Source: a virus. From it: DNA of 42,760 bases. Position numbers and translations under genes: made by a program. Every line of letters starts with the position of its first letter. Position 1 is the first letter of the stretch. Shown piece after piece: positions 15,156 to 22,665 of the stretch. The notes under the pieces are model-generated. The model was given only the letters and a program-made list of their open reading frames with translations. It was not told the origin of the DNA and did not search any database. The stretch lies in IMG/VR virus record IMGVR_UViG_3300046517_000581, positions 1 through 42,760 of that record. One strand, written 5' to 3'.

Positions 15156-16787
15156 ATGGAATTAAGGCCGTACCAACAAATAATCGTTGACCAGATATAC
15201 AAAGCATGGGAACAGGGAGCGACGAACGTTTTAGCGCAATTGGCGACGGGTGCGGGGAAGACTGTCCTTTTTTCTAAAATCATATCTGATTATTCCGGCT
15301 ATTCCATTGCGGTTGCTCATCGGATGGAGCTAGTAAGTCAAATTTCGTTAACTCTAGCCCGATACGGCGTAAGGCACAACATTATTGCTCAAAAGACCGT
15401 CTTACGGGAAATAGTATCGCTACACATGGCCGAGTTAGGTAAATCATTTATTTGTCCGAATTCCCGCCGATTCGTGGCCGGAGTAGATACTTTAATTCGG
15501 ATGGACAACAAAACACCATGGTTTTCGCAAGTCGGATTAATCGTTCAGGATGAGGGGCATCATCCGTTGCGCGTTAATAAATGGGGCTTTGCGGCGTCGC
15601 TATTTCCCAACGCAAAAGGGCTATACCCAACGGCCACACCCATTCGCGCCGATGGCAAAGGGCTCGGCCGTAAAGCTGACGGTATTATGGACGTCCTTAT
15701 TACAGGGATTTCCATGCGCGAATTAATTTCGATGGGTTATTTAACCGAATACCGTATTTTCGCACCCCCGAGCGATCTTGATCTTTCTACGGTTCCCATT
15801 AGCGCATCCGGTGATTACTCACCCCCAAAGCTTCGGAACGCCGTCCATAAAGCCCATATAACGGGGGATGTCGTAGATCACTATTTACGAATCGCCGAAG
15901 GTAAACTGGGCGTAACTTTCGCCGTTGATATCGAATCCGCAGTCGAGATAGCTAAAGCGTTTAAAGCTAAAGGCGTAAGCGCCGAAGTTATAAGCAGCAA
16001 AACACCCCCACTGTTACGAAGCGCCATTATGAACCGCTTCCGGCAACGCGAGGTACTGCAGTTAGTCAATGTGGATTTACTAGGGGAGGGTGTTGATGTT
16101 CCCGCAATTGAAGTTATAAGCATGGCACGGCCTACACAATCATACGGACTTTACTCACAACAATTCGGTCGTGCGTTACGACCCATGGAAGGAAAAAAAC
16201 ATGCTATCATTATCGATCACGTTAACAATGTTATTCGGCACGGCTTGCCTGATGCTCCGCGAGTTTGGAGTTTGGAAAGACGAGAACGTCGATCTCGATC
16301 TAGTCCTATTGACGCTATTCCTATTAGGGTCTGTCTTAACTCTCTTTGTCTAGGGGTTTATCCTAGAACGCAAAGGGTTTGCCCCAATTGCGGTCACTAT
16401 TCAGTGCCGGTTGCACGATCCTCACCCGAACAAGTCGACGGCGATCTTTACGAGTTAGACCCTGACGTACTTGCCCGCTTACGCGGCGATATAGAGCGTA
16501 TAGACAACGCGCCGCGCGTACCCCAACATTTAGACCCGATCGCTCAAAAGGCCGTTATAAATCGCCATAAGGCGCGTCAAAAAGCACAAAAGGGATTAAG
16601 GGACACGATTGCTATATGGGCGGGGTTTCTACGTGCTGAAAATAAAACAGACTCGCAAATATATCGAACCTTTTATTTTGATTTCGGCATAGACATTGCA
16701 AGCGCACAGGCTCTTAATACGAATGATGCGGATGAACTTCGCGGTAAAATACAAATTGCTATTGACAATTTCCGCACTACGATCTAA
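15156..16787 (+). CDS. SF2 DNA helicase (DEAD/DEAH-box family)
   Basis: 543 residues. Motif Q-like RPYQQ at the N-terminus, motif I ATGAGKT at 30-36, motif II DEGH at ~131-134, motif III TATP near 159, and motif VI QQFGRALRP near 335-343. A zinc-ribbon follows (CLNSLC then CPNC, ~393-412), and the C-terminal ~100 residues are helical. This is the phage SF2 helicase commonly found with primase and VRR-NUC genes and related to the RadD-like/UvsW-like group. The start has no strong ribosome site. The promoter at 16762-16790 lies in its last codons. Confidence 0.92.
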   Translation: MELRPYQQIIVDQIYKAWEQGATNVLAQLATGAGKTVLFSKIISDYSGYSIAVAHRMELVSQISLTLARYGVRHNIIAQKTVLREIVSLHMAELGKSFICPNSRRFVAGVDTLIRMDNKTPWFSQVGLIVQDEGHHPLRVNKWGFAASLFPNAKGLYPTATPIRADGKGLGRKADGIMDVLITGISMRELISMGYLTEYRIFAPPSDLDLSTVPISASGDYSPPKLRNAVHKAHITGDVVDHYLRIAEGKLGVTFAVDIESAVEIAKAFKAKGVSAEVISSKTPPLLRSAIMNRFRQREVLQLVNVDLLGEGVDVPAIEVISMARPTQSYGLYSQQFGRALRPMEGKKHAIIIDHVNNVIRHGLPDAPRVWSLERRERRSRSSPIDAIPIRVCLNSLCLGVYPRTQRVCPNCGHYSVPVARSSPEQVDGDLYELDPDVLARLRGDIERIDNAPRVPQHLDPIAQKAVINRHKARQKAQKGLRDTIAIWAGFLRAENKTDSQIYRTFYFDFGIDIASAQALNTNDADELRGKIQIAIDNFRTTI

Positions 16788-16790
16788 TTT
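16762..16790 (+). promoter_or_regulatory. Promoter embedded in the helicase 3' end
   Basis: TTGACA 16762-16767, 17 bp, TAATTT 16785-16790. The sequence 16762-16779 is another copy of TTGACAnnnTCCGCACTA. It would drive the VRR-NUC, TetR and primase-helicase genes independently of the helicase promoter. The -10 overlaps the helicase stop codon. Confidence 0.65.
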
Positions 16791-16823
16791 ATCAAAGACT
16801 TGTAAACAGAAGGGAATCGACTG

Positions 16824-17294
16824 ATGAATTTAAGCCTGTGGGCGAAACGCTGGAATGTTCCCGAAGTCGCGATTCATGACTTGCGTGGCATTCTTGGATT
16901 AAATCATACGGGCGTCGCGCCCGTTGGTCTTTCCGAAGCGGCTATACAAAATCTCGTCCGGCTGGAAGCCTCGAAGAAAGGTTGTCGATTATGGCGAAAC
17001 AATGTGGGCGCAACATACACGCCCGATGGTGCTCTCATTCGCTACGGATTAGCGAACGAATCGACCGGCGTTAACAAACAAATTAAATCGGCGGATCTGA
17101 TTGGGATACGTCCAGTAAAAATAACACAGAATATGGTAGGGGCTATATTAGGACAATTTATGAGTCGAGAGGTAAAAGCAGCAAACTGGCGTTATGCTAA
17201 TACGGAACGTGAGCAAGCTCAATTGAGATGGGCTGAACTCATTTTATCCCTAGGGGGAGACGCATGTTTTGTTAATGGAGAAGGAACGATATGA
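16824..17294 (+). CDS. VRR-NUC domain nuclease
   Basis: 156 residues. The VRR-NUC order is visible from residue ~45: LVRLEASKKGCRLWRNNVG, IRYGL, SADLIGI at ~89-95, and SREVKAANW at ~112-120, supplying the PD-(D/E)XK-like catalytic residues Glu, Asp and Glu-x-Lys. The C-terminus ELILSLGGDACFV is the usual end. Such phage enzymes are structure-specific, often Holliday-junction, nucleases. ATGA overlap with the next gene. Confidence 0.92.
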   Translation: MNLSLWAKRWNVPEVAIHDLRGILGLNHTGVAPVGLSEAAIQNLVRLEASKKGCRLWRNNVGATYTPDGALIRYGLANESTGVNKQIKSADLIGIRPVKITQNMVGAILGQFMSREVKAANWRYANTEREQAQLRWAELILSLGGDACFVNGEGTI

Positions 17295-17485
17295 ACCACA
17301 TTAAAATAGCAGATCAGGAAAGCCATAGTTGGTGTGATGAAATAATAGGTGTTGAATTTCATTTCAAAGATATTGAACAGGCTGCCTTAAACGGAATATA
17401 CGGCACTAAGACCGTATGCGGTAAATGCTTAGAAAGAATTATTCAATGCTTAGATAAAAACAAACGTGCGTATGGGGATAGTTAG
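17291..17485 (+). CDS. Small cysteine-containing protein
   Basis: 64 residues. Residues ~13-16 SWCD and the later TVCGKCLERIIQCL give a possible zinc site (C, CxxC, C). This resembles a group of small phage proteins with a histidine/cysteine N-terminus and CGKCL near the end, but no function is known. GGAG and AAGGA precede its ATG, which overlaps the VRR-NUC stop. Confidence 0.6.
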   Translation: MNHIKIADQESHSWCDEIIGVEFHFKDIEQAALNGIYGTKTVCGKCLERIIQCLDKNKRAYGDS

Positions 17486-17803
17486 ATGTCACGAGCGGTT
17501 CGGACAAAGCCAGGTACACGTCGAGAGTTAATACTCGATGCGGCTATACAGTTAAGTATTAAAATCGGTTATCGAAGCATCACTCGGGATGCTGTTGCTG
17601 ATATTGCGGGAATTTCCAGCGCTCTTATCGCTAAATATTTCCCGCGAATGACCCAACTAAAACAAGCGGTTATGCAAACCGCTATATCTCGGGAAGTCGT
17701 GGAAGTCATTATTCAAGGTCTAGCCATAAATGATATCCAAGCGCTCAATATCGATTACGATCTTAAAGAAAAGGTGATGAAGTATTTATCTCAATTAAAA
17801 TAA
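17486..17803 (+). CDS. Short TetR-type DNA-binding regulator
   Basis: 105 residues, about half the usual TetR length. Residues 11-60 match the TetR DNA-binding domain: RRELILDAAIQLSIKIGYRS, then ITRDAVADIAGISSALIAKYFP with the HTH. The ligand-binding domain is missing and replaced by ~40 mostly helical residues. Short TetR relatives occur in replication modules of several proteobacterial phages. As it lies in the operon with the shared 18-bp promoter signature, it is the best candidate to bind that site. Start abuts the previous stop. Confidence 0.82.
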   Translation: MSRAVRTKPGTRRELILDAAIQLSIKIGYRSITRDAVADIAGISSALIAKYFPRMTQLKQAVMQTAISREVVEVIIQGLAINDIQALNIDYDLKEKVMKYLSQLK

Positions 17804-17817
17804 TTTAAGGAATTAAA

Positions 17818-20160
17818 ATGGATTTTTTACCAAAGGCTTTACAAGCGTTAGGAAATTTTAATCAATTCATCGTTTATGTTCTATCTCCCAGTAAAACTCG
17901 TGTCGGTAAAACAGATAAATTCCCAATTGACTTTCGAAACGGCCAGATTGCAAATGCACATGATCCTAATATTTGGTTATCGGCACCTTTCGCGATAGCC
18001 TGTGCAAAAGGTTTCGGTGCGAATTATGGCGTAGGTTTCGTATTTACGGAATCAGACCCATTTTGGTTTCTTGACATCGACGATTGTTTAGATGCGAATA
18101 CTAATGATTGGTCAGCGACCGCGAAAAATCTCGTGGCTGCTTTCCCGGGCGCAGCTGTTGAAGTCTCTAGTTCGGGTCGTGGGTTGCATATTATTGGGAG
18201 CGGCCAGTCGCCTTCACACAGTTGTAAGAACGCTGCGCTTAAACTCGAATTTTATACTACCGGACGTTTCGTTGCGCTAACTGGAACTTACGCGCAAGGC
18301 GACGCAGCGCTCGATTGTTCGGTTGTTCTTCCTTGGCTTGTCGATAATTATTTCATCCAAAAAACAAACTCGAATCAGACTGATTGGACGGATCATCCTT
18401 GCGAGGGCTGGAAAGGTAACACCGATGACCATGAACTTATTTCACGCGCTTTACGGTCACAATCCAGTCGTTCTGTCTTTGGGGGTGGGATTGCTTTCAA
18501 AGATTTATGGGAAGCCAACGTCGAGGCGTTAGCGCGTGCTTATCCCGATCCTAACCGAGAGTGTGGTTACGATGAAAGCGCAGCTGACGCAGGGCTCGCA
18601 CAACGATTAGCATTTTGGACAGGTAATGATTGCGAACGAATGAAACGATTAATGCTGCAGTCGGCGTTATCCCGCGATAAATGGAACCGAGAGGACTATC
18701 TCCCGCGAACAATTCTCGGTGCTTGCGGGAGACAACTTGAGTGGTTAAACGACAAGTCCCCTCAAGATATCGTAAAATCTGAACAAACACAAGGGCAGAA
18801 ACCACGCGCTTCTCGTGTTACAGGCACAACCTTTCTCAACATCGAACAGCAGCAGGATATTTTCGAGGGCTGCGTTTATATTGCCGACGATCATAAAATC
18901 CTCGTACCCGGCGGGTATACTCTTAATCCCGAGCGGTTCAAAGTTATGTACGGCGGGTATAGCATGCCTATGGATATCGGCAATGAGCGGGTCACACGCA
19001 ACGCGTGGGAGGCGTTTACCGAATCCCAAGCCCTACGGCACCCCCGCGCCGATACCTCCTGTTTTAAGCCCGATTTAGCCCCCGGGGAAGTTATTATAAA
19101 AGATGGCCAACGATTAGCCAATATTTACTGGCCGGTCACTACGCCGCGAGTACAAGGCGACCCATCGCGTTTTCTTTGGCATATCGAGAAACTATTCCCA
19201 GACCCTACGGATCAAGCGATTATTCTTTCCTATCTCGCCGCATTAATTCAACACAAGGGCGTTAAGTTTCAATGGGCTCCTCTAATCCAAGGTGTGGAAG
19301 GTAACGGTAAAACTTTCTTTACCCGTTGCATTGCATACGCAATCGGCGATCGTTATAGCCATTTCCCGAAAGCGGCTGAAATCGCCAGCAAGTTTAATGA
19401 TTGGTTATACGCAAAGATATTTATCGGTGTTGAGGATATTTACGTCCACGATTCTAAGTACGAAGTCATGGAAACCTTAAAGCCAATGTTAACCAGCGAA
19501 CGTCAGGAAATTGAACCGAAGGGCGGTGCAAAACTCACCCGGGATATATGCGCGAATTTCCTAATCAATACCAACCATAAGGACGGCTTACGTAAAACCC
19601 AAAATGATCGACGTTTCGCCCCCTTTTACACCGCGCAGCAATCTGTGGCTGATCTCAAACGCGATCGTATGTTAGGTGAGTATTTCCCCGAACTTTACAA
19701 TTGGGCTATCCGCACGCAAGGTTTCGCTATTATCGCGGATTACCTTGAGAACTATGCCATTCCCTATAGCCTAAATCCCGCAACAGGTTGTAAGCGTGCT
19801 CCCATTACAAGCTCAACAGAAGCTGCGATCGAACACGGTATGGGCGGCATTGAACTGGAAATACAAGAAGCAATGGAGCAGGGCGTACCGGGCTTTAAGA
19901 ACGGATGGGTATCTTCAATGGCACTCGATAAATTATTAATCCGATTGCATGCGGGACGTCGAATACCCATTAACAAGCGCCGGGAACTTATGCAATCGCT
20001 CGGTTATGACATACATCCGAACCTTAAAGAAGGGCGCACTACGGGTATTGTGCAACCCGATGGCGGCAAACCGCGTTTATATATTAAAATGGATCATAAG
20101 GATAATAATCTGATGGGCGCAAGTGAGATCGCGAAAGCCTATTCAGAAGCACAGAAGTAG
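17818..20160 (+). CDS. Primase-polymerase/SF3 helicase fusion (DUF5906)
   Basis: 780 residues. N-terminal prim-pol-like domain: FWFLDIDDC at 82-90 with the acidic pair, SSSGRGLH at 117-124, and LKLEFYTTGRFVALTG near 142-158. C-terminal DUF5906 helicase: Walker A GVEGNGKT at ~492-499, Walker B FIGVEDIY around 534-542, motif C LINTNHKDG near 581-590. It would prime and unwind at the origin. AAGGA lies 7 bases upstream of its ATG. The last 20 residues are polar. No stop-codon or frameshift anomaly seen. The RepA-like fusion suits both phage and plasmid replicons. Confidence 0.93.
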   Translation: MDFLPKALQALGNFNQFIVYVLSPSKTRVGKTDKFPIDFRNGQIANAHDPNIWLSAPFAIACAKGFGANYGVGFVFTESDPFWFLDIDDCLDANTNDWSATAKNLVAAFPGAAVEVSSSGRGLHIIGSGQSPSHSCKNAALKLEFYTTGRFVALTGTYAQGDAALDCSVVLPWLVDNYFIQKTNSNQTDWTDHPCEGWKGNTDDHELISRALRSQSSRSVFGGGIAFKDLWEANVEALARAYPDPNRECGYDESAADAGLAQRLAFWTGNDCERMKRLMLQSALSRDKWNREDYLPRTILGACGRQLEWLNDKSPQDIVKSEQTQGQKPRASRVTGTTFLNIEQQQDIFEGCVYIADDHKILVPGGYTLNPERFKVMYGGYSMPMDIGNERVTRNAWEAFTESQALRHPRADTSCFKPDLAPGEVIIKDGQRLANIYWPVTTPRVQGDPSRFLWHIEKLFPDPTDQAIILSYLAALIQHKGVKFQWAPLIQGVEGNGKTFFTRCIAYAIGDRYSHFPKAAEIASKFNDWLYAKIFIGVEDIYVHDSKYEVMETLKPMLTSERQEIEPKGGAKLTRDICANFLINTNHKDGLRKTQNDRRFAPFYTAQQSVADLKRDRMLGEYFPELYNWAIRTQGFAIIADYLENYAIPYSLNPATGCKRAPITSSTEAAIEHGMGGIELEIQEAMEQGVPGFKNGWVSSMALDKLLIRLHAGRRIPINKRRELMQSLGYDIHPNLKEGRTTGIVQPDGGKPRLYIKMDHKDNNLMGASEIAKAYSEAQK

Positions 20161-20189
20161 TTGACTCGCTATAGTCAATCGTCTATAGT
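20161..20189 (+). promoter_or_regulatory. Strong sigma70-type promoter
   Basis: TTGACT 20161-20166, 17 bp, TATAGT 20184-20189, immediately after the primase stop. CTATAGTC occurs twice (20170-20177, 20183-20190), 13 bp apart, as a possible operator. It would transcribe the small membrane-protein gene at 20219. Confidence 0.75.
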
Positions 20190-20218
20190 CGAATCTCTAT
20201 TAACAACGGAGGTAATAT

Positions 20219-20389
20219 ATGAACTATGTTATACTGGAACGTCGCAAACGTCGCAAACCCATGGCTGCGTATGTAAATAAACGATCCGGCATTTACCCCA
20301 GACTCGAATTGATAGGCGTGTCCGGGGCGATGCTTTTCTTATGGGGATACGTTGGATATTTAATTCTTCAGTTACCCATTCCGCTTTAA
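20219..20389 (+). CDS. Small single-span membrane protein
   Basis: 56 residues, below the usual length cut-off. It has a near-perfect GGAGGT site (20208-20213) 5 bases before the ATG and its own promoter, which makes it credible. The first 24 residues are strongly basic (ERRKRRKP), then residues ~31-51 (LIGVSGAMLFLWGYVGYLIL region) form one membrane span. A basic cytoplasmic head with a C-terminal span might suit a holin-like or host-takeover role, but nothing identifies it. It ends one base before the convergent minus-strand operon. Confidence 0.7.
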   Translation: MNYVILERRKRRKPMAAYVNKRSGIYPRLELIGVSGAMLFLWGYVGYLILQLPIPL

Positions 20390-20575
20390 CTAAACTTTGG
20401 GGACGCTAGGTATACTAGCGTTCTCACTTTCCGTCAATGGCTTTTTATGAAGATTGAAACTCATATCATATTTTTCTAGGAACGCAAAAAACGCCTTTAA
20501 AGTTTCTAAGGCATCTTTGCGATCTTTAAATTCGGCGGTTAGTTTTGCACGGCAACAGTCACATATTTTTGACAT
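20390..20575 (-). CDS. Small cysteine-rich protein
   Basis: 61 residues from the ATG at 20575, preceded by GGGAG. It begins MSKICDCCRAKL, a CxxxxCC-type metal-binding start, and continues as an amphipathic helix (KDRKDALETLKAFFAFLEKYD). The neighbour at 20559-20750 also begins with a Cys pair (SNVCKHCER). Last gene of the minus operon; overlaps the upstream gene by 17 bp. Unknown function. Confidence 0.6.
   Translation of the reverse strand: MSKICDCCRAKLTAEFKDRKDALETLKAFFAFLEKYDMSFNLHKKPLTESENASIPSVPKV
20403..20421. terminator. Stem-loop at the convergent junction
   Basis: ACGCTAG (20403-20409) and CTAGCGT (20415-20421) form a perfect 7-bp stem with a 5-base loop. It lies in the last codons of the minus-strand gene and 13 bp beyond the plus-strand stop. 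It could stop both convergent transcripts, though neither side has a strong U tract. Confidence 0.35.
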
Positions 20576-20750
20576 CGGTTTTCTCCCGTGGAAAAATGGG
20601 CGCATCTAGTTTTTTAAATACACTTTCCATTGCATCGCGTACTACCGAAAGGTCTTTATCCGATAGACCGTTTTTTAATAACCACATGATAAAATCGCCT
20701 TTTACTTTGAGTATTGTCATACGCTCGCAATGTTTGCATACATTACTCAT
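20559..20750 (-). CDS. Small protein with N-terminal CxxC
   Basis: 63 residues from the ATG at 20750, whose ATGA overlaps the stop of 20747-21097. It starts MSNVCKHCERMT, then a helical body (SDKDLSVVRDAMESVFKKLD). The CxxC plus the neighbouring gene's Cys cluster suggests small zinc-binding proteins. No known family recognised. Confidence 0.6.
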   Translation of the reverse strand: MSNVCKHCERMTILKVKGDFIMWLLKNGLSDKDLSVVRDAMESVFKKLDAPIFPREKTDVKNM

Positions 20751-21097
20751 AACCATTTAAACCCATGCGCCATGATTAATAACGTTCCGGCAAAGCCACC
20801 AACCATCCAGTAAAATTGGCTCCATAAACGATTATTTAAAACGTCGAAACGACCGTCTACTTTAGCACTTAAGTTTTCGATTTTTGCGTTAACGTTATCG
20901 AAACGCGCATTTATGCCGTCACTAACATTACTGAAACGCGCATTTATGCCGTCGATTTTAGTATCGATCTTTGTATCAATTTTAGTAATCAGCGCTTTTA
21001 TCTCATCTAAAGTCGTTAAGATATGCGCGTTCGTTGTTTCCAGTATCGCTAGGCGTTCATCGTTAGTCATAATATTCTCCCGTTTAGGTAAGCTCAT
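20747..21097 (-). CDS. Coiled-coil protein with C-terminal membrane span (XhlA-like)
   Basis: 116 residues. Residues 35-90 are a repetitive coiled coil (two DGINARF units and several IDTKID units), followed by a single hydrophobic span (FYWMVGGFAGTLLIMAHGF region, ~93-112). This layout resembles XhlA-type phage membrane proteins linked to lysis, but the position in an early-looking operon rather than beside an endolysin leaves this open. The ATG at 21097 is coupled to the previous stop (TAATG); a second start at 21070 has AGGAG-like GGGAG and is a real alternative. Confidence 0.6.
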   Translation of the reverse strand: MSLPKRENIMTNDERLAILETTNAHILTTLDEIKALITKIDTKIDTKIDGINARFSNVSDGINARFDNVNAKIENLSAKVDGRFDVLNNRLWSQFYWMVGGFAGTLLIMAHGFKWL

Positions 21098-21273
21098 TAG
21101 TGCATTTCCTTTTTAATCAATTCTTCAATACCATCGGCAATCGCATTAACAAACTTTAAGGCTTCTTCTTTGTTTAAAGCAAACCAAACTATAGACTTTC
21201 GAAAATCTATCACTACTTTATCGTCGATCACAACTATTGCAATTCTCAATTCGCCTTCGTCGTTCTCCATCAT
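21097..21273 (-). CDS. Small acidic protein, 58 residues
   Basis: Begins MMENDEGELRIAIVVIDDKVV and ends IADGIEELIKKEMH; a beta hairpin followed by an amphipathic helix. It lies exactly between two genes with ATGA at its start (overlapping 21270-21644) and TAATG at its end, so despite its size the spacing makes it a real gene. No family recognised. It may be a small protein that binds a host factor. Confidence 0.65.
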   Translation of the reverse strand: MMENDEGELRIAIVVIDDKVVIDFRKSIVWFALNKEEALKFVNAIADGIEELIKKEMH

Positions 21274-21644
21274 TTTATTTTAATCCCCTTTATACCGTCC
21301 GGTAATCCTTTTACATTTTCGCGAATCTCTTTTTTCTGATTTAGAAAAACATAAATACCTTCAACCCATTCGTCTAATAGTTCTTGCGTGGTACTTTCGT
21401 GTTCTCTCATTTTATCACTTTTTATTTTAATCATCGTGCAAAAACCTTGACAGAAAACTTTCGTATAAACATTAGCGAAAAATGATATCACTTCAAAATC
21501 TTGCATTTCCTCAAATACCGGATGCTCTTTTATTTTATCCATGTAATCCATCGAAAACTCGAATACCTTATCGTACATTTCGTCAGCTATTTTAAATAAA
21601 ATTTTCTGGCGTTCGGTTTTATCCTCTTCTTTAATTACTCTCAT
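21270..21644 (-). CDS. Hypothetical helical protein, 124 residues
   Basis: Almost entirely helical and highly charged, with many Met, Phe and Lys/Glu residues (EMYDKVFEFSMDYMDKIKEHPVFEEM). No catalytic motif or membrane span. ATGA overlaps at both ends place it in the coupled operon. Function unknown; similar bulky helical early proteins often bind host enzymes, but that is only analogy. Confidence 0.6.
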   Translation of the reverse strand: MRVIKEEDKTERQKILFKIADEMYDKVFEFSMDYMDKIKEHPVFEEMQDFEVISFFANVYTKVFCQGFCTMIKIKSDKMREHESTTQELLDEWVEGIYVFLNQKKEIRENVKGLPDGIKGIKIK

Positions 21645-21829
21645 TTTTTCTTTCGTCCTCTGTGCTTAATTTCCAATTCTAAATCTTCTCTCGGGATCAT
21701 AATGCTACGGCCGCATTCGCACCGGCTGGCGTTGGGGAAATGCCCTTGATTTAATTTTGCGCTTATGCGCTGCGGACACACCCCCAGCTCTTTTGCGACC
21801 ATTAGCGTGGTTAGTCTTTGCTTTGCCAT
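21641..21829 (-). CDS. Small HTH/excisionase-like DNA-binding protein
   Basis: 62 residues from MAKQRLTTLMVAKELGV, with GGAG 8 bases upstream. The first 40 residues suit a MerR/excisionase-type winged helix (VAKELGVCPQRISAKLNQGHFPNASRC), followed by SIMIPREDLE, the typical wing end, and a basic KKK tail. An in-frame ATG at 21865 overlaps the previous stop (TAATG) and would add 12 residues. It may regulate this operon. Confidence 0.75.
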   Translation of the reverse strand: MAKQRLTTLMVAKELGVCPQRISAKLNQGHFPNASRCECGRSIMIPREDLELEIKHRGRKKK

Positions 21830-21864
21830 TCGTAAATCTCCGTGCAAAAACAGACTTTCTACCA

Positions 21865-22038
21865 TTACCGATTGTCTCCGTCTATAGTTTCCTTGCAATC
21901 TTCCTCCGCAACGGTTAGGGTATAGCGAACCTTCTCCAATACCGCAAGGTTGCCGCTGGTAACGACGGCTTTTGTAAAAAGGTCGATTAGGTCTTTTTCG
22001 TTAGCGTATATCAAAAATGTAATAAAGCTATTTATCAT
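21865..22038 (-). CDS. Small helical protein, paralogue A
   Basis: 57 residues, not usually called. It begins MINSFITFLIYANEKDLIDL, and shares with 22035-22220 and 22666-22833 the pattern (D)DL-x-x-L-x-x-x-A/V, a short Gly/Asn turn, then L-x-K/R-x-x-x-A/T-L-x-V. Its ATG overlaps the neighbour's stop (ATGA). The three are the remnants of a tandem expansion. Function unknown. Confidence 0.7.
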   Translation of the reverse strand: MINSFITFLIYANEKDLIDLFTKAVVTSGNLAVLEKVRYTLTVAEEDCKETIDGDNR

Positions 22039-22220
22039 TTTCGTTCCCCTATGTATTTTTTACTGAACCAGCCTTCGTACCGGCCGTTTTTTATAACGTC
22101 TAAGGCTTCCTGTAGTTTCCAGATTAATATGATACCGCCATCGTCAACCGCTTCCATTAATATCGCTAGTAAATCGTCGTGTTTAACATTTATCGGAAAG
22201 CTAATTATTTTATCGCTCAT
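22035..22220 (-). CDS. Small helical protein, paralogue B
   Basis: 61 residues from the ATG at 22220 (MSDKIISFPINVKHDDLLAI). The DDLLAILMEAV, GG, and LQEALDVIKNGRYEG pattern is shared with 22666-22833 and, more distantly, 21865-22038. The start lies in a 31-bp sequence duplicated at 22347-22377, with the site GAGGAG. No known function. Confidence 0.65.
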   Translation of the reverse strand: MSDKIISFPINVKHDDLLAILMEAVDDGGIILIWKLQEALDVIKNGRYEGWFSKKYIGERK

Positions 22221-22240
22221 TCGGTTTCTCCTCGTTTTTT
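22210..22240 (-). repeat. 31-bp duplicated leader, copy 1
   Basis: Identical over 31 bp to 22347-22377. On the minus strand it is an A-run, a GAGGAG ribosome site and the ATG AGC GAT start of a gene. Two neighbouring genes (22035-22220 and 22241-22357) thus share the same 5' leader, a sign of local duplication. Confidence 0.85.
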
Positions 22241-22357
22241 TTATGATGAACTGCAACATTTAGGATCGTTGATTTTTTCCCCGCAGTCGGGGCATATTCC
22301 TCTCTCAACACTCGCATCGATTGCAGCGTCAATATCGTATTCATAGTTATCGCTCAT
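22241..22357 (-). CDS. Tiny zinc-ribbon-like protein
   Basis: 38 residues, found by hand. It starts MSDNYEYDIDAAIDASVERG and ends ICPDCGEK..DPKCC, a minimal CxxC-x8-CC metal motif. It begins with ATGA overlap on the upstream gene (22354-22653) and shares the duplicated 31-bp leader. The intact frame, leader and coupling support it; function unknown. Confidence 0.6.
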   Translation of the reverse strand: MSDNYEYDIDAAIDASVERGICPDCGEKINDPKCCSSS

Positions 22358-22377
22358 TCGGTTTCTCCTCGTTTTTT
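22347..22377 (-). repeat. 31-bp duplicated leader, copy 2
   Basis: Second copy of the leader described at 22210-22240, here carrying the ribosome site and start of the 38-residue zinc-ribbon gene and the last codons of 22354-22653. The duplication may allow homologous deletion of the gene between. Confidence 0.85.
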
Positions 22378-22653
22378 AATAGCCACAAGCCACGTCCCTT
22401 CCCAGTTATAAACTTGTAATCCAATAAAGTCTTCATCCTCATATTCGCTAAAATAATTACCGCGATTAAGCAAAGTTAATCCTTTGTAATCACCGGCGTC
22501 TGTTTTAATCGCCGGTTGGAATCCTCGGTCTAAAGCGTTCGATTGGTAATAAAGACCGGCATTTAACCTAGCGACATATTTTCGCCGAATATATAGCTTC
22601 CCATCATTCTTCTTAACGAAACTTTTGAAAGTCGTTTTAGTTATTTTTCGCAT
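22354..22653 (-). CDS. Hypothetical protein, 99 residues
   Basis: A basic N-terminus (MRKITKTTFKSFVKKNDGKLYIRRKY) followed by a beta-rich middle and a C-terminal EDFIGLQVYNWEGTWLVAIKK. No membrane span or recognised motif. Ribosome site GGGAA. ATGA coupling to the downstream tiny gene. Confidence 0.6.
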   Translation of the reverse strand: MRKITKTTFKSFVKKNDGKLYIRRKYVARLNAGLYYQSNALDRGFQPAIKTDAGDYKGLTLLNRGNYFSEYEDEDFIGLQVYNWEGTWLVAIKKRGETE

Positions 22654-22665
22654 GTGGGTTCCCTT

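Noticed and set aside
16171-16353. Small plus-strand ORF with a membrane-like segment within the helicase gene
   Set aside because: It lies wholly inside the helicase gene in another frame, without start signal; the helicase motifs run through it.
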